Assembly: GCA_900548795.1 (NCBI GenBank)
Contig: URLT01000061.1
Location: forward strand, 1 to 11,510
Origin: an uncultured Eubacteriales bacterium
GTDB taxonomy: Bacteria > Bacillota > Clostridia > Oscillospirales > Oscillospiraceae
Length of the DNA stretch: 11,510 bases
Reading direction: 5' to 3'
Made by a program: the position numbers and the translations under genes. Shown piece by piece: positions 1-6,110 of the stretch (within the stretch, counting starts at the first letter, position 1; each line of letters starts with the position of its first letter). Under the pieces are notes generated by a model. The model was not told the origin of the DNA. It saw only the letters and a program-made list of their open reading frames with translations, and ran no database searches.

Positions 1-806
1 CGCACTTCCAGCAGCGGGAAAACTTCCGCGCCGGTACCGGTTGCCTCGCCTAGATATTCGTGCCGGTACGCGCGTTCATTCACCGCCGCCAGCCGTTCCG
101 CCTCCGCAATAAAGGCTTCGCCCAGCCAATCAGCGGGAACGTCTCGGTATGTCGTGTGAAAGGTGATCCCCTGCGCGTCTGGCTCTGCAACAAACTGATT
201 CGCCCAATTCGCCTTACTGATTGGCGGGTTGAAGCTGCGGAACACTTGCGGATTTGTCCCTTGCCCTCGCATGACCGATTGCAAAACATTTCGGGCGAAG
301 TTTGCACCGTTCAGCTCTGCAAATTCTTCAAACCAACAATAACGGAAAGTGCCACGCCTGGGCTTGATAGATTTTAGCTTGCCTGCATCGTCCAGCCCTC
401 GAAAAAGGATCTGTGCGCCGGTCGGCCTGTATTCATACATCATCGGGGAAACGGTCGCTTTCCAGAGGTGGGAAACGCCTAACATATCAATAGCCCATGC
501 AATTTGAGAAAAAACGCTGTCGCGCATTGTCCCCGCCACTTTGCGAAACACAATAGCGTTGCTCTGGCCTGTGGGGTCGCTCTGTATGCCGTCCACGATC
601 TCAAGTGATACGAACGAGCTTTTGCAGCTCCCGCGCCCGCCCGGCAGATTGTAGAAGCGGTGTTTCTCTGATTTGATATCCTCGTGCAGGGGCTTATAAA
701 CCGGCGCTATGAACTCCTCCACGGCCACGGGAGCCGCCGCATCGGCTTTGTTCCGTTTGCTTGCGTTGGCCGCACGCACACGCGCTTTCAAGCGTTCATA
801 GTACAT
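1..806 (-). CDS. terL: Phage terminase large subunit (PBSX/Terminase_3 type), 3' end off window
   Basis: This is the ATPase/nuclease motor that packages phage DNA into the prohead. The 268 visible residues contain a Walker A motif GGRGSCKSS at residues 56-64. A hydrophobic Walker B strand ending in WFEEF (158-162) supplies the two acidic residues. Further conserved PBSX-family blocks are FNPP (192-195), TYRDVP (219-224) and HEYLGEATGTG (249-259). The family is usually 400-450 residues, so the C-terminal nuclease domain lies beyond the left edge. The ATG at 806 is preceded by GGAGAAGG at 816-823 with good spacing. It overlaps the small terminase stop by 11 bases, so translation is probably coupled. 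Cys61 sits at a position of the Walker loop that I believe is variable in this family, so I do not read it as inactivating. Confidence 0.95.
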   Translation of the reverse strand, partial: MYYERLKARVRAANASKRNKADAAAPVAVEEFIAPVYKPLHEDIKSEKHRFYNLPGGRGSCKSSFVSLEIVDGIQSDPTGQSNAIVFRKVAGTMRDSVFSQIAWAIDMLGVSHLWKATVSPMMYEYRPTGAQILFRGLDDAGKLKSIKPRRGTFRYCWFEEFAELNGANFARNVLQSVMRGQGTNPQVFRSFNPPISKANWANQFVAEPDAQGITFHTTYRDVPADWLGEAFIAEAERLAAVNERAYRHEYLGEATGTGAEVFPLLEV

Positions 807-1149
807 CGTGGTCAGCCTTCTCCAATGACGTTAGAACGTCGTTGAACTCCGTAAACCGCAAGCCATAATCAAGCAGCGTCCGGGCGGCTGTGATATGGTT
901 TGTACTGGTTTCTTCGTCGTTTGCGACGATTTTCCCCAGCCGGTCGATTGCAGCAGTTAGATTCATTTGCAGCCGCCTTGTCGCCGTGTCCATAATCCCG
1001 GCTGCTTCGCGCTTATAAGCAGCCGCAAACTCCGGGTCTTTCAGATATCCGCGCAAGGTCGATATGCCAACTCCCGCAGCCGCCGCAGCCTCGGCATGTG
1101 TGCGGCTTGTAATCAACGCTTGCAGCGCTTTTTGCTTGCGTGGTGTCAT
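796..1149 (-). CDS. terS: Phage terminase small subunit-like HTH protein
   Basis: The 117-residue protein has an N-terminal helix-turn-helix at about residues 17-45 (hydrophobic/alanine-rich helix, then GISTLRGYL). A helical tail (about 55-110) is typical of oligomerising small terminases. The predicted role is to recognise the phage packaging site and load the large terminase. The assignment rests mainly on position: the gene lies directly before terL, overlaps it by 11 bases, and has the right size. The ATG at 1149 has AAAGGAGA about 9-10 bases upstream. An ATG inside that ribosome binding region is in another frame. The HTH fold alone would also fit a transcription regulator, so the function is inferred. 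Confidence 0.8.
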   Translation of the reverse strand: MTPRKQKALQALITSRTHAEAAAAAGVGISTLRGYLKDPEFAAAYKREAAGIMDTATRRLQMNLTAAIDRLGKIVANDEETSTNHITAARTLLDYGLRFTEFNDVLTSLEKADHDVL

Positions 1150-1181
1150 TCTCTGTCATCTCCTTTCTTGTTTCATGTCGG

Positions 1182-1991
1182 TCAATTCTGTCCTTTACAC
1201 CGCCAGAAACGCACAAAATTCGCTGATTTTCTTGCTTCGATGATGTTTTCCCAGCCAATTATGTAGCGCTCTTGAACGCTCATGCCGGTTCTGGAAAACG
1301 CTTGCTGGCCGGTGCTTTGGTAGAAGTCGAAGTAATAGAAATGTGCCAGCTTTTGCCATTGCCGCCTACGGATTCGGCGAATTGCGCGTTTTTCCTGCTG
1401 CTGCACGGTAGTCGGCCAGATACCGCGTTTTTTCGCTACTTGCTCAAGTGTCAAGCCGTCCCAATAACGAGAGTGAAGCGTTTCCGCCTCGTCGGGTGGC
1501 AGCTCAGCTATAGCTGCGGAAATTGCCTCTCGAAGCTCTCCACGCCACACCTCATCTTCGACGCGCTCGATTGGCTCCTCTGCTGCCGGGTCTGCGACCA
1601 AGTCGCCCAATTCTGCACCGTTGTCATCCTCGCCGATTGGCGTTGACAAGCTCACCGCGTTGCGCAGCGGGTCAAGCCTGCCCCGCTGCGTCCGGTAGCC
1701 AGTGGCCTCCGCAAAGGCGCTTTTTAAGCACATCAGGAACCACGGCACAAAATGCCCCATCTCCGGCCGGTAGCTCTCGCAAGCCGCACAGAGCGCCAGA
1801 AAGCCGGAATTATACAGGTCATCAAATTCTATCCGGTTGCCGTTGCCCTGCGCCGTAATTACCCGCTGCGCTTTTGCCGCAACAAGCCGTTCAACGGATT
1901 GCCACAGCTCCGCAAGCAAGTCGGCTTCTCCCGACTGGATGCGGATTGCGAGATCCTTTTGCTGCTCGTCCAACGTTTGTTCACTTGACAT
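1182..1991 (-). CDS. Phage-encoded sigma-70 family RNA polymerase sigma factor
   Basis: The 269-residue protein has sigma region 2 at about residues 25-105 (FDDLYNSGFLALCAA, then the aromatic FVPWF, then a basic segment). A linker reads LSTPIGEDDNGAELGDL (115-131). Region 4 at about 155-210 has a clear helix-turn-helix (LTLEQVAKKRGIWPTTVQQQ) and an arginine-rich recognition end. Region 3 is very short, as in phage and ECF-like factors. A C-terminal tail of about 55 residues, rich in aromatic residues, follows region 4. The gene lies between the replication genes and terminase, so it plausibly drives late-gene transcription. That role is inferred. The ATG at 1991 has AGGAGGG at optimal spacing, and this site overlaps the stop codon of the dnaC-like gene. 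Confidence 0.85.
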   Translation of the reverse strand: MSSEQTLDEQQKDLAIRIQSGEADLLAELWQSVERLVAAKAQRVITAQGNGNRIEFDDLYNSGFLALCAACESYRPEMGHFVPWFLMCLKSAFAEATGYRTQRGRLDPLRNAVSLSTPIGEDDNGAELGDLVADPAAEEPIERVEDEVWRGELREAISAAIAELPPDEAETLHSRYWDGLTLEQVAKKRGIWPTTVQQQEKRAIRRIRRRQWQKLAHFYYFDFYQSTGQQAFSRTGMSVQERYIIGWENIIEARKSANFVRFWRCKGQN

Positions 1992-2004
1992 AGTGGCTAC
2001 CCTC

Positions 2005-2847
2005 CTATATAATCGTTACGACGGCAGAGAGGAGCCGCTTTTTCGGTACTACACAGCGACAACGTGGCGCAGCCGGTAATTCCGCCGGGCATCGCGGGCG
2101 ATGGAAAACACATTTTCCCGCCTGCTCAATAATTCGCCCACCGGTCGCCTCGTCCAGTGCAATCAGTTCCTGCGGCGTTCTTTCCGTTGAAATCAAGGTC
2201 GGGACGTGGTTAATATAGCGATAGTTCAGCAGCTCGAACGCTAGCCCAATGTCGGCAGGCGTGGGAGTTGCGCCGTCGGCGGTTTTGAACAGGTCATCGA
2301 TGTACAAAATTTGCGCGTTCTTAAAGCCACTGATTAGAGAAGCCCGCTGCTCACTGTCAAGCGCTGCCGCTTTGATTTCAGCGGATTTGTCACGCCACGG
2401 CATATAGCGAACAGTATCATGTGCAAGCAGCCGCTCCCGGCAGATTGCCGTACACAGGTGCGTTTTTCCGCTGCCGGACTGGCCGCAAATGAGGAACCAT
2501 CCTTCTGGCGCTGCTGCATATTTCATCGCCCCGGCCTTAATGCGCTGCTGCCATTCATCGGTAGCAATAAAAGCGTCAAACGTTTTCTCACGGATAATGT
2601 TTCGCAGCCCTGACCGCTCCATCTCCCAGACCGAACGGCGGATGCTCATGCACTCACAATCTCGTATAGTGACATTTCCGTCTTCGCAGCGGGGGTATGC
2701 AATGTAGCCCTTATTCCGGCACGTCGGACAGTCGTATCCGGTTAACTCGCCGACAGCATCGTTGATGGTGTCGGCTTTTGCCTGCGCCGCTGCAACGGGG
2801 TCATAGCTCGTTGAAATGCAAAATTGGCTCAAGTTGATTTTTTCCAT
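2005..2847 (-). CDS. DnaC-like phage helicase loader, apparent C-terminal frameshift
   Basis: This AAA+ ATPase would load the host replicative helicase at the phage origin. A cysteine cluster at C40, C43, C54, C64 and C66 is a likely zinc-binding N-terminal domain. Walker A is GQSGSGKTH at 122-130, Walker B is LYIDDL at 181-186, and a sensor-1-like STERT lies at 220-224. After about residue 245 the reading becomes atypical. In the +1 frame the same bases encode FSIARDARRNYRLRHVVAV and then TAG at 2049-2051. The D-x-x-x-NYRLR ending is characteristic of DnaC-type loaders. Skipping one base between about 2105 and 2119 gives a normal 265-residue protein. The uninterrupted frame runs on to TAG at 2005, inside the sigma ribosome binding site. 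The start at 2847 has GAGGAAGG upstream and overlaps the initiator gene by 47 bases. Confidence 0.85.
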   Translation of the reverse strand: MEKINLSQFCISTSYDPVAAAQAKADTINDAVGELTGYDCPTCRNKGYIAYPRCEDGNVTIRDCECMSIRRSVWEMERSGLRNIIREKTFDAFIATDEWQQRIKAGAMKYAAAPEGWFLICGQSGSGKTHLCTAICRERLLAHDTVRYMPWRDKSAEIKAAALDSEQRASLISGFKNAQILYIDDLFKTADGATPTPADIGLAFELLNYRYINHVPTLISTERTPQELIALDEATGGRIIEQAGKCVFHRPRCPAELPAAPRCRCVVPKKRLLSAVVTII

Positions 2848-3472
2848 GCTTCTTACCTTCCTCTCTGTCCTTTGCCGCCCACATCTGGGCGGCGGATTTC
2901 CAAGACCTCATTGGGTTTCGCCCTACACGCCAGCCGTTCGCGCCATAGTACGACACGAAGCGCTCGGCATCGATTTGATAGCCCTTTTCGTGACAGTACT
3001 CCCGAACTTCCTCCAAACTCGGAGGGACAAAGCGCGTTGCGCGTGGCGGCGTAGCCGCATCACCTCCACTTCTCTTATCTGAACTACCCTTATCTATACT
3101 ATACTGGGTTAACCGCTGGTTGCCGTCTGGTAAACCATCGGTTAACCGCAAGTCGCCAGCGTTCAGCCGCACGAGCAGATCCTTGTAGATGCTCGGCGTG
3201 TACCGGTCTTTCCGAAGCTGGTTGTTGCGTGACCAATCGGTAATATATGCCACCAGCTCAGTATTCAGTAACGCTATAAACCCTTTGGACACAAGCACCT
3301 TGAGGTCGTCCTCCACTGCACCAGTCAGCCGCATCACAGTAAATGCTTCGACTACCCCGTCGTCGTCAGCGGCCATTCCGAGATCGTAGTAAAGCAGCCG
3401 CGACGAGGGTGGCATTGTCAGAAAGCGCGCAGAATTGATAACCGCCTTCGAGAACATTCGACGCTCTGCCAT
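2801..3472 (-). CDS. Phage replication initiator / replisome organiser
   Basis: The 223-residue protein has an N-terminal winged-helix-like domain (about 1-100: MFSKAVINSARFLTMP, LLYYDLGMAADDDGVV, VLVSKGFIALLN). A flexible linker (about 105-147) follows. The conserved C-terminal segment (about 148-205) includes PSLEEVREYCHEKGY, FVSYYGANGWRVGRNP and SWKSAAQMW, which is typical of phage replisome organisers. Its likely job is to bind the phage origin and recruit the DnaC-like loader encoded next, whose start overlaps this gene by 47 bases. The linker DNA carries four 11-bp repeats, annotated separately, which fit an origin inside the initiator gene. The ATG at 3472 is preceded by GGAGA with nine bases of spacing. 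Confidence 0.88.
   Translation of the reverse strand: MAERRMFSKAVINSARFLTMPPSSRLLYYDLGMAADDDGVVEAFTVMRLTGAVEDDLKVLVSKGFIALLNTELVAYITDWSRNNQLRKDRYTPSIYKDLLVRLNAGDLRLTDGLPDGNQRLTQYSIDKGSSDKRSGGDAATPPRATRFVPPSLEEVREYCHEKGYQIDAERFVSYYGANGWRVGRNPMRSWKSAAQMWAAKDREEGKKHGKNQLEPILHFNEL
3074..3150. other. ori: Candidate phage replication origin inside the initiator gene
   Basis: The four 11-bp repeats (3107-3150) adjoin an AT-rich stretch (3074-3106). That stretch contains two copies of CTTATCT (3074 and 3089) and two adjoining ATACT units (3096-3105). Iterons beside an AT-rich unwinding element, placed within the initiator gene, match the organisation known for lambda ori inside gene O and for several Firmicutes phage replisome organiser genes. 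The origin function is inferred from this layout. Confidence 0.6.
3107..3150. repeat. Four tandem 11-bp iteron-like repeats
   Basis: The four units are GGTTAACCGCT (3107), GGTTGCCGTCT (3118), GGTAAACCATC (3129) and GGTTAACCGCA (3140), exactly 11 bp apart. The first and last agree at 10 of 11 positions and the middle two are degenerate. Eleven is not a multiple of three, so the encoded residues are not repeated; selection must act on the DNA. One helical turn of spacing would put all units on the same face of the duplex, as expected for binding sites of an initiator protein. Confidence 0.75.
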
Positions 3473-3476
3473 TTGC

Positions 3477-3602
3477 TTAAATCTCCATTTCCAAAAGTTT
3501 TTCTTTCAAGCGCCTGATCTTGTCTTTCTTTTTCGCCCTTGTAATGTCCGCATGAAACATTTTCGCCGCAAGCGCTTCGCCATTCCCCGGACAGCACTGC
3601 AA
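3477..3602 (-). CDS. Possible 41-residue basic helical protein, start uncertain
   Basis: I do not recognise this product. In this frame the interval between the HTH gene and the initiator gene reads from a TTG at 3602 to a TAA at 3477, four bases before the initiator ATG. The C-terminal part is lysine- and arginine-rich and strongly helical (ALAAKMFHADITRAKKKD, then RLKEKLLEMEI), which looks like genuine coding text. The TTG has GGAAG upstream, but the spacing is short. The nearest internal ATG would leave 27 residues. A competing frame starts at an ATG overlapping the upstream stop (3618) but runs 55 bases into the initiator gene and has an unconvincing composition. A frameshift joining the two frames is possible. 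Confidence 0.35.
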   Translation of the reverse strand: MQCCPGNGEALAAKMFHADITRAKKKDKIRRLKEKLLEMEI

Positions 3603-3614
3603 ATCTTCCTGCTA

Positions 3615-3875
3615 TCATTTTTCTTTGCCCATTTCTACGGCTCTCGCCGTTCTAAGAATTTCAATTGCCCTGTGCCGCATAGATCGGCAAAAGCGCCGCG
3701 TTTCGTCGTCGCTCGTCGGTAGATAGTAGCCGCGCTGATTGTCGCTCAAGATTGGAATGCCTGCGCGTCGTTCGGCTGCGATCATCTGGCGCACCTTGCG
3801 CTCGTCATAGCCGGTGATTCTCACAAGCTCCCGCAGCGTGAGGATACCGCCCGCTGCAACAATTTCAGCAATCAT
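3615..3875 (-). CDS. Small winged-helix HTH protein of phage early operon
   Basis: The 86-residue protein has an N-terminal helix-turn-helix (about residues 10-42: LTLRELVRITGYDERKVRQMI) followed by a wing-like hairpin (PILSDNQRGYYLP, 41-53). A basic helix (54-86) follows. The form resembles DeoR/HTH_11-like domains often found as small proteins in Firmicutes prophage early regions. Its target is unknown; a regulatory role in lytic growth is an inference. I chose the ATG at 3875 over an in-frame ATG at 3935. It starts right at the HTH domain, and it overlaps the stop of the upstream gene by 11 bases (ATGATTGCTGA), implying translational coupling. Confidence 0.7.
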   Translation of the reverse strand: MIAEIVAAGGILTLRELVRITGYDERKVRQMIAAERRAGIPILSDNQRGYYLPTSDDETRRFCRSMRHRAIEILRTARAVEMGKEK

Positions 3876-4065
3876 CGTCCGTGCCCCGCTTGCAGTCCTT
3901 ACGGCTTTCCCTGTCCAGCATCTCCGCAAGTGCACCGACGTTGACGAGGAAGCGATTGCCGGTTTTGATTCCGGGGCAACGCCCCGCCGCCACCATGAGA
4001 CGGATTCGGTGCTCAGAAAGAATACCGGTTGCGGCAGTTTGGCGGATAGTTTTAAATTCAGGCAT
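3865..4065 (-). CDS. Excisionase-like small HTH DNA-binding protein
   Basis: The 66-residue protein has the layout of HTH_17/MerR-type excisionases: KTIRQTAATGILSEHRIRLMV (5-25) as helix-turn-helix, then PGIKTGNRFLVNVGALAEML (31-50) as wing and final helix. It is the first gene of the lytic operon, opposite the repressor-integrase operon, which suits an excisionase or Cro-like regulator. Small proteins of this type can do either job, so the assignment to excision is tentative. The ATG at 4065 has a perfect TAAGGAGG at 4073-4080. The conserved core ends near residue 55; the last ten residues are acidic and cysteine-containing and lie partly in the overlap with the next gene. Confidence 0.65.
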   Translation of the reverse strand: MPEFKTIRQTAATGILSEHRIRLMVAAGRCPGIKTGNRFLVNVGALAEMLDRESRKDCKRGTDDDC

Positions 4066-4098
4066 GTGTCGACCTCCTTAAATTTTCATAAATTTTCG

Positions 4099-4127
4099 TT
4101 GTTTTTTGCTCCCAAATGTAGTATACT
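4099..4127 (+). promoter_or_regulatory. Candidate repressor/integrase promoter, + strand
   Basis: TATACT at 4122-4127 lies 17 bp downstream of TTGTTT (4099-4104), of which only TTG matches the -35 consensus. The -10 box is shared with the opposing lytic promoter through the perfect palindrome TAGTATACTA (4119-4128), so polymerase could hold only one of the two promoters at a time. Strength is uncertain. TAAAAT at 4165-4170 is a weaker alternative -10 without a good -35 box. Confidence 0.45.
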
Positions 4128-4148
4128 ATGGTCAAGGTGGGCTGTAAA
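4120..4148 (-). promoter_or_regulatory. Lytic (early) promoter, - strand
   Basis: On the - strand, TTTACA (4143-4148) is followed after exactly 17 bp by TATACT (4120-4125), a good sigma-A-type promoter. The transcript would start near 4113 and reach the ribosome binding site of the excisionase-like gene (4073-4080) after about 35 nt. The -35 box lies inside a 16-bp palindrome, the expected place for repressor binding. Confidence 0.7.
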
Positions 4149-4153
4149 GCCCA
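4138..4153. promoter_or_regulatory. Candidate repressor operator palindrome
   Basis: TGGGCTGTAAAGCCCA is a perfect 6-bp inverted repeat around a 4-bp centre. It covers the -35 box of the lytic promoter (4143-4148), so a bound XRE dimer would block early transcription. A similarly built palindrome, GGGTTTTGCAACCC, lies at 4191-4204 between the repressor ribosome binding site and its start, and could serve in autoregulation. Binding is inferred from position and symmetry only. Confidence 0.5.
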
Positions 4154-4204
4154 TGCACAACCCATAAAATAGAGCATAAAGCAGAAAGGAGGGTTTTGCA
4201 ACCC

Positions 4205-4849
4205 GTGAAAAAATATGACGATAGAGTAATAGAAATTGGGCGCCGTATAACAACAGAGCGTGAAAGGCTCAAACTTAGCCGAAAGAAATTGCTGCCCAAA
4301 ATCTACAAGTCTGAGCAATCACATAAGATGTTAGCATCGTGGGAAAAAGGGGAACGGCTCCCAGATTTAGACTCACTTGCCCTGATGGCGGAATTGTTCG
4401 ACTGCGATATTGGATATTTACTAGGGGACTATGACGAGCATCGAAGATTAACAGCCGATGTGTGCAAAGAAACAGATTTATCGGAGCAAGCAGTATCACG
4501 AATTATTTCTTATAAAACCCAAAACCCAGAATATATACAATCTCTTAATTTCCTGCTGGAAAGCGATAATTTTGAAGACGTTTTGCGATATATTCACGCT
4601 TTTACGGAGTCCCTGCAACAGTTGAGCATTTTACACGCGATTAAGAGTAAGCAAATTCATGAACTTTCAGAAGTTCGTGAATATAAGCCAAACTTGGCTT
4701 TACTCGATCGGATTCGTACGGCTGTTAAGGATACAGATTTGTGTGAGTACAACCTTTCAACTAGAATGGGATTTGTTATTCAGGAAATGAGAAGAAAGGC
4801 TGGCGATTCTGTACAAAAGCAGGAAAACGGAGGGAACAATAATGGCTAA
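4205..4849 (+). CDS. XRE-family phage repressor
   Basis: The 214-residue protein has an N-terminal XRE/Cro-type HTH (about residues 8-75: IGRRITTERERLKLSRKKL, SHKMLASWEKGERLPDLDSL, FDCDIGYLLGD). A helical C-terminal region (about 95-200) shows no protease-like motif, so it is not a LexA/CI self-cleaving type. It probably maintains lysogeny by blocking the divergent lytic promoter. Start choice is ambiguous. AAAGGAGGG at 4185-4193 lies only three bases before a TTG at 4196 and about 12 before the GTG at 4205. I prefer GTG, because a GGGTT/AACCC hairpin in between could shorten the effective spacing. The gene ends in an 8-base overlap with the integrase. It is notably AT-richer than its neighbours. 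Confidence 0.85.
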   Translation: MKKYDDRVIEIGRRITTERERLKLSRKKLLPKIYKSEQSHKMLASWEKGERLPDLDSLALMAELFDCDIGYLLGDYDEHRRLTADVCKETDLSEQAVSRIISYKTQNPEYIQSLNFLLESDNFEDVLRYIHAFTESLQQLSILHAIKSKQIHELSEVREYKPNLALLDRIRTAVKDTDLCEYNLSTRMGFVIQEMRRKAGDSVQKQENGGNNNG

Positions 4850-6032
4850 CATTCAAGAGCGACGCGATAAGAATGGCAAACTGATCTCTTATTCCATCCG
4901 TGTCCACCGGGGGCGCGATGCGGACGGAAAGCAGCTAAAGCCGTGGACAGCTACCTTCGATGTTTCCCCAAGCTGGACGGAAAAAAGCGCGAGAAAAAAG
5001 GCCGAGGCTTTCGCCGCGACCTTTGAAAAGGAATGCAGAGCGGGCGTTACCACTGACAGCCGCCAGAAATTTGCGCCGTACTGCGAATATGTAATTGCTA
5101 TGAAGGAACAGCGCGGAGCGAAGCACTCCACGATTGTCCGCTATAAGGAATTGACCGAGCGTATCTACCCGGCTATCGGTCATATCAAGCTGAAAGACCT
5201 GCGGGCAGACCATCTGAACAGCTTTTATACGTCGCTCGGCAAGCCGGGGCAGAATAAGCGCACCGGTTCCGGTCTGTCTGCAAAGACCATTCTGGAACAC
5301 CACCGGCTGATTTCTACGGTTCTCGACCAAGCAGGGAAGGAAGGGCAAGTCCCTTTCAACGTCGCAACGAAGGCCACGCTTCCGAAGGTGGTCAAGAAGG
5401 AAGTGAACTACTTCCAGCCGGAGCAAATCGCGGCGATCCGCGACGCGCTCAGACGGGAGCCGCTGAAATGGGAAATGCTGACGCATTTGTTTCTTCTGAC
5501 CGGCGCACGGCGAGGGGAGCTGCTGGGTCTGAAATGGAGCGCCGTTGATTTCGAGAAAAACCGTATTCATATCTGCAACAACATTCTATATGCGCCGGAT
5601 CGTGGAATCTATGAGGATACCCCGAAAACGGCCACGTCTGACCGCTATATTACGCTCCCGGCGGAGACAATGCAGCTTCTCCGCACCTATCGCGCATGGC
5701 AGAACGCCGAGCGGCTGCGGCTGGGCGAATTCTATGAGAATCGGGGCTTTGTATTCTCGCAGGAAAACGGCAGCCCCATGCATCCGGACAGCGTGACAGA
5801 CTGGATGGGTAAATTCAGCAAGCGCCACGGTCTGCCGCATATCAATCCCCATGCTTTTCGCCACACGATGGCTTCGATGCTGTATTTTAACGGTGTGGAC
5901 AGCGTCAGCATTTCCAAACGGCTAGGCCATGCGCAGGTTTCTACCACTGCCAATATTTACGCCCACGTGATGGAAGCGGCAGATCAGAAAAATGCGGAGA
6001 TTTTATCGGAAATCTTCTTGAAAAAGGCATGA
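4842..6032 (+). CDS. int: Tyrosine site-specific integrase
   Basis: The 396-residue enzyme catalyses integration of the phage at attB. It has an N-terminal arm-binding domain (about 1-65), an SAM-like core-binding domain (about 78-170) and a C-terminal catalytic domain (about 190-390). The catalytic set is complete: R223 in TGARRGELLGL, K262 in TPKT, H337 and R340 in HAFRHTMAS, H363 in LGHAQ, and nucleophile Y373 in ANIYAHV. The length is normal for Tn916/phage-type integrases. The ATG at 4842 overlaps the repressor stop (ATGGCTAA) and has GGAGGG at 4829-4834, so the two are probably co-transcribed. The gene points at tRNA-fMet 110 bp downstream, the likely integration site. Confidence 0.97.
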   Translation: MANIQERRDKNGKLISYSIRVHRGRDADGKQLKPWTATFDVSPSWTEKSARKKAEAFAATFEKECRAGVTTDSRQKFAPYCEYVIAMKEQRGAKHSTIVRYKELTERIYPAIGHIKLKDLRADHLNSFYTSLGKPGQNKRTGSGLSAKTILEHHRLISTVLDQAGKEGQVPFNVATKATLPKVVKKEVNYFQPEQIAAIRDALRREPLKWEMLTHLFLLTGARRGELLGLKWSAVDFEKNRIHICNNILYAPDRGIYEDTPKTATSDRYITLPAETMQLLRTYRAWQNAERLRLGEFYENRGFVFSQENGSPMHPDSVTDWMGKFSKRHGLPHINPHAFRHTMASMLYFNGVDSVSISKRLGHAQVSTTANIYAHVMEAADQKNAEILSEIFLKKA

Positions 6033-6044
6033 GTTTGAAAGCAA

Positions 6045-6066
6045 GTTGAATTATTGTTGAACTATT
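6045..6066. repeat. Tandem 11-bp repeats, possible integrase arm sites
   Basis: GTTGAATTATT (6045-6055) is followed immediately by GTTGAACTATT (6056-6066), differing at one base. The second copy also forms TTGAA-CTAT-TTCAA (6057-6070), and related TTGAAA/TTTTCAAAA strings occur at about 6035 and 6079. Short repeats between int and the attachment site are the usual location of arm-type binding sites for the integrase N-terminal domain. No other evidence supports this. Confidence 0.4.
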
Positions 6067-6110
6067 TCAAGTAGTACATTTTCAAAAAGCGCCAAAAAGT
6101 TAGAAAAACA

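Noticed and set aside
2105..2119. Programmed frameshift in the DnaC-like gene
   Set aside because: The required shift is +1 and I see no recognised slippery site or stimulatory structure. A mutation or base-call error is simpler.
3876..3935. Upstream ATG start for the small winged-helix protein
   Set aside because: The extra 20 residues lie within the preceding gene and add no conserved sequence. The start at 3875 begins right at the domain and is coupled to the upstream stop.
4935..5570. 211-codon open frame on the - strand
   Set aside because: It is antisense to the integrase, whose catalytic residues are complete on the + strand.
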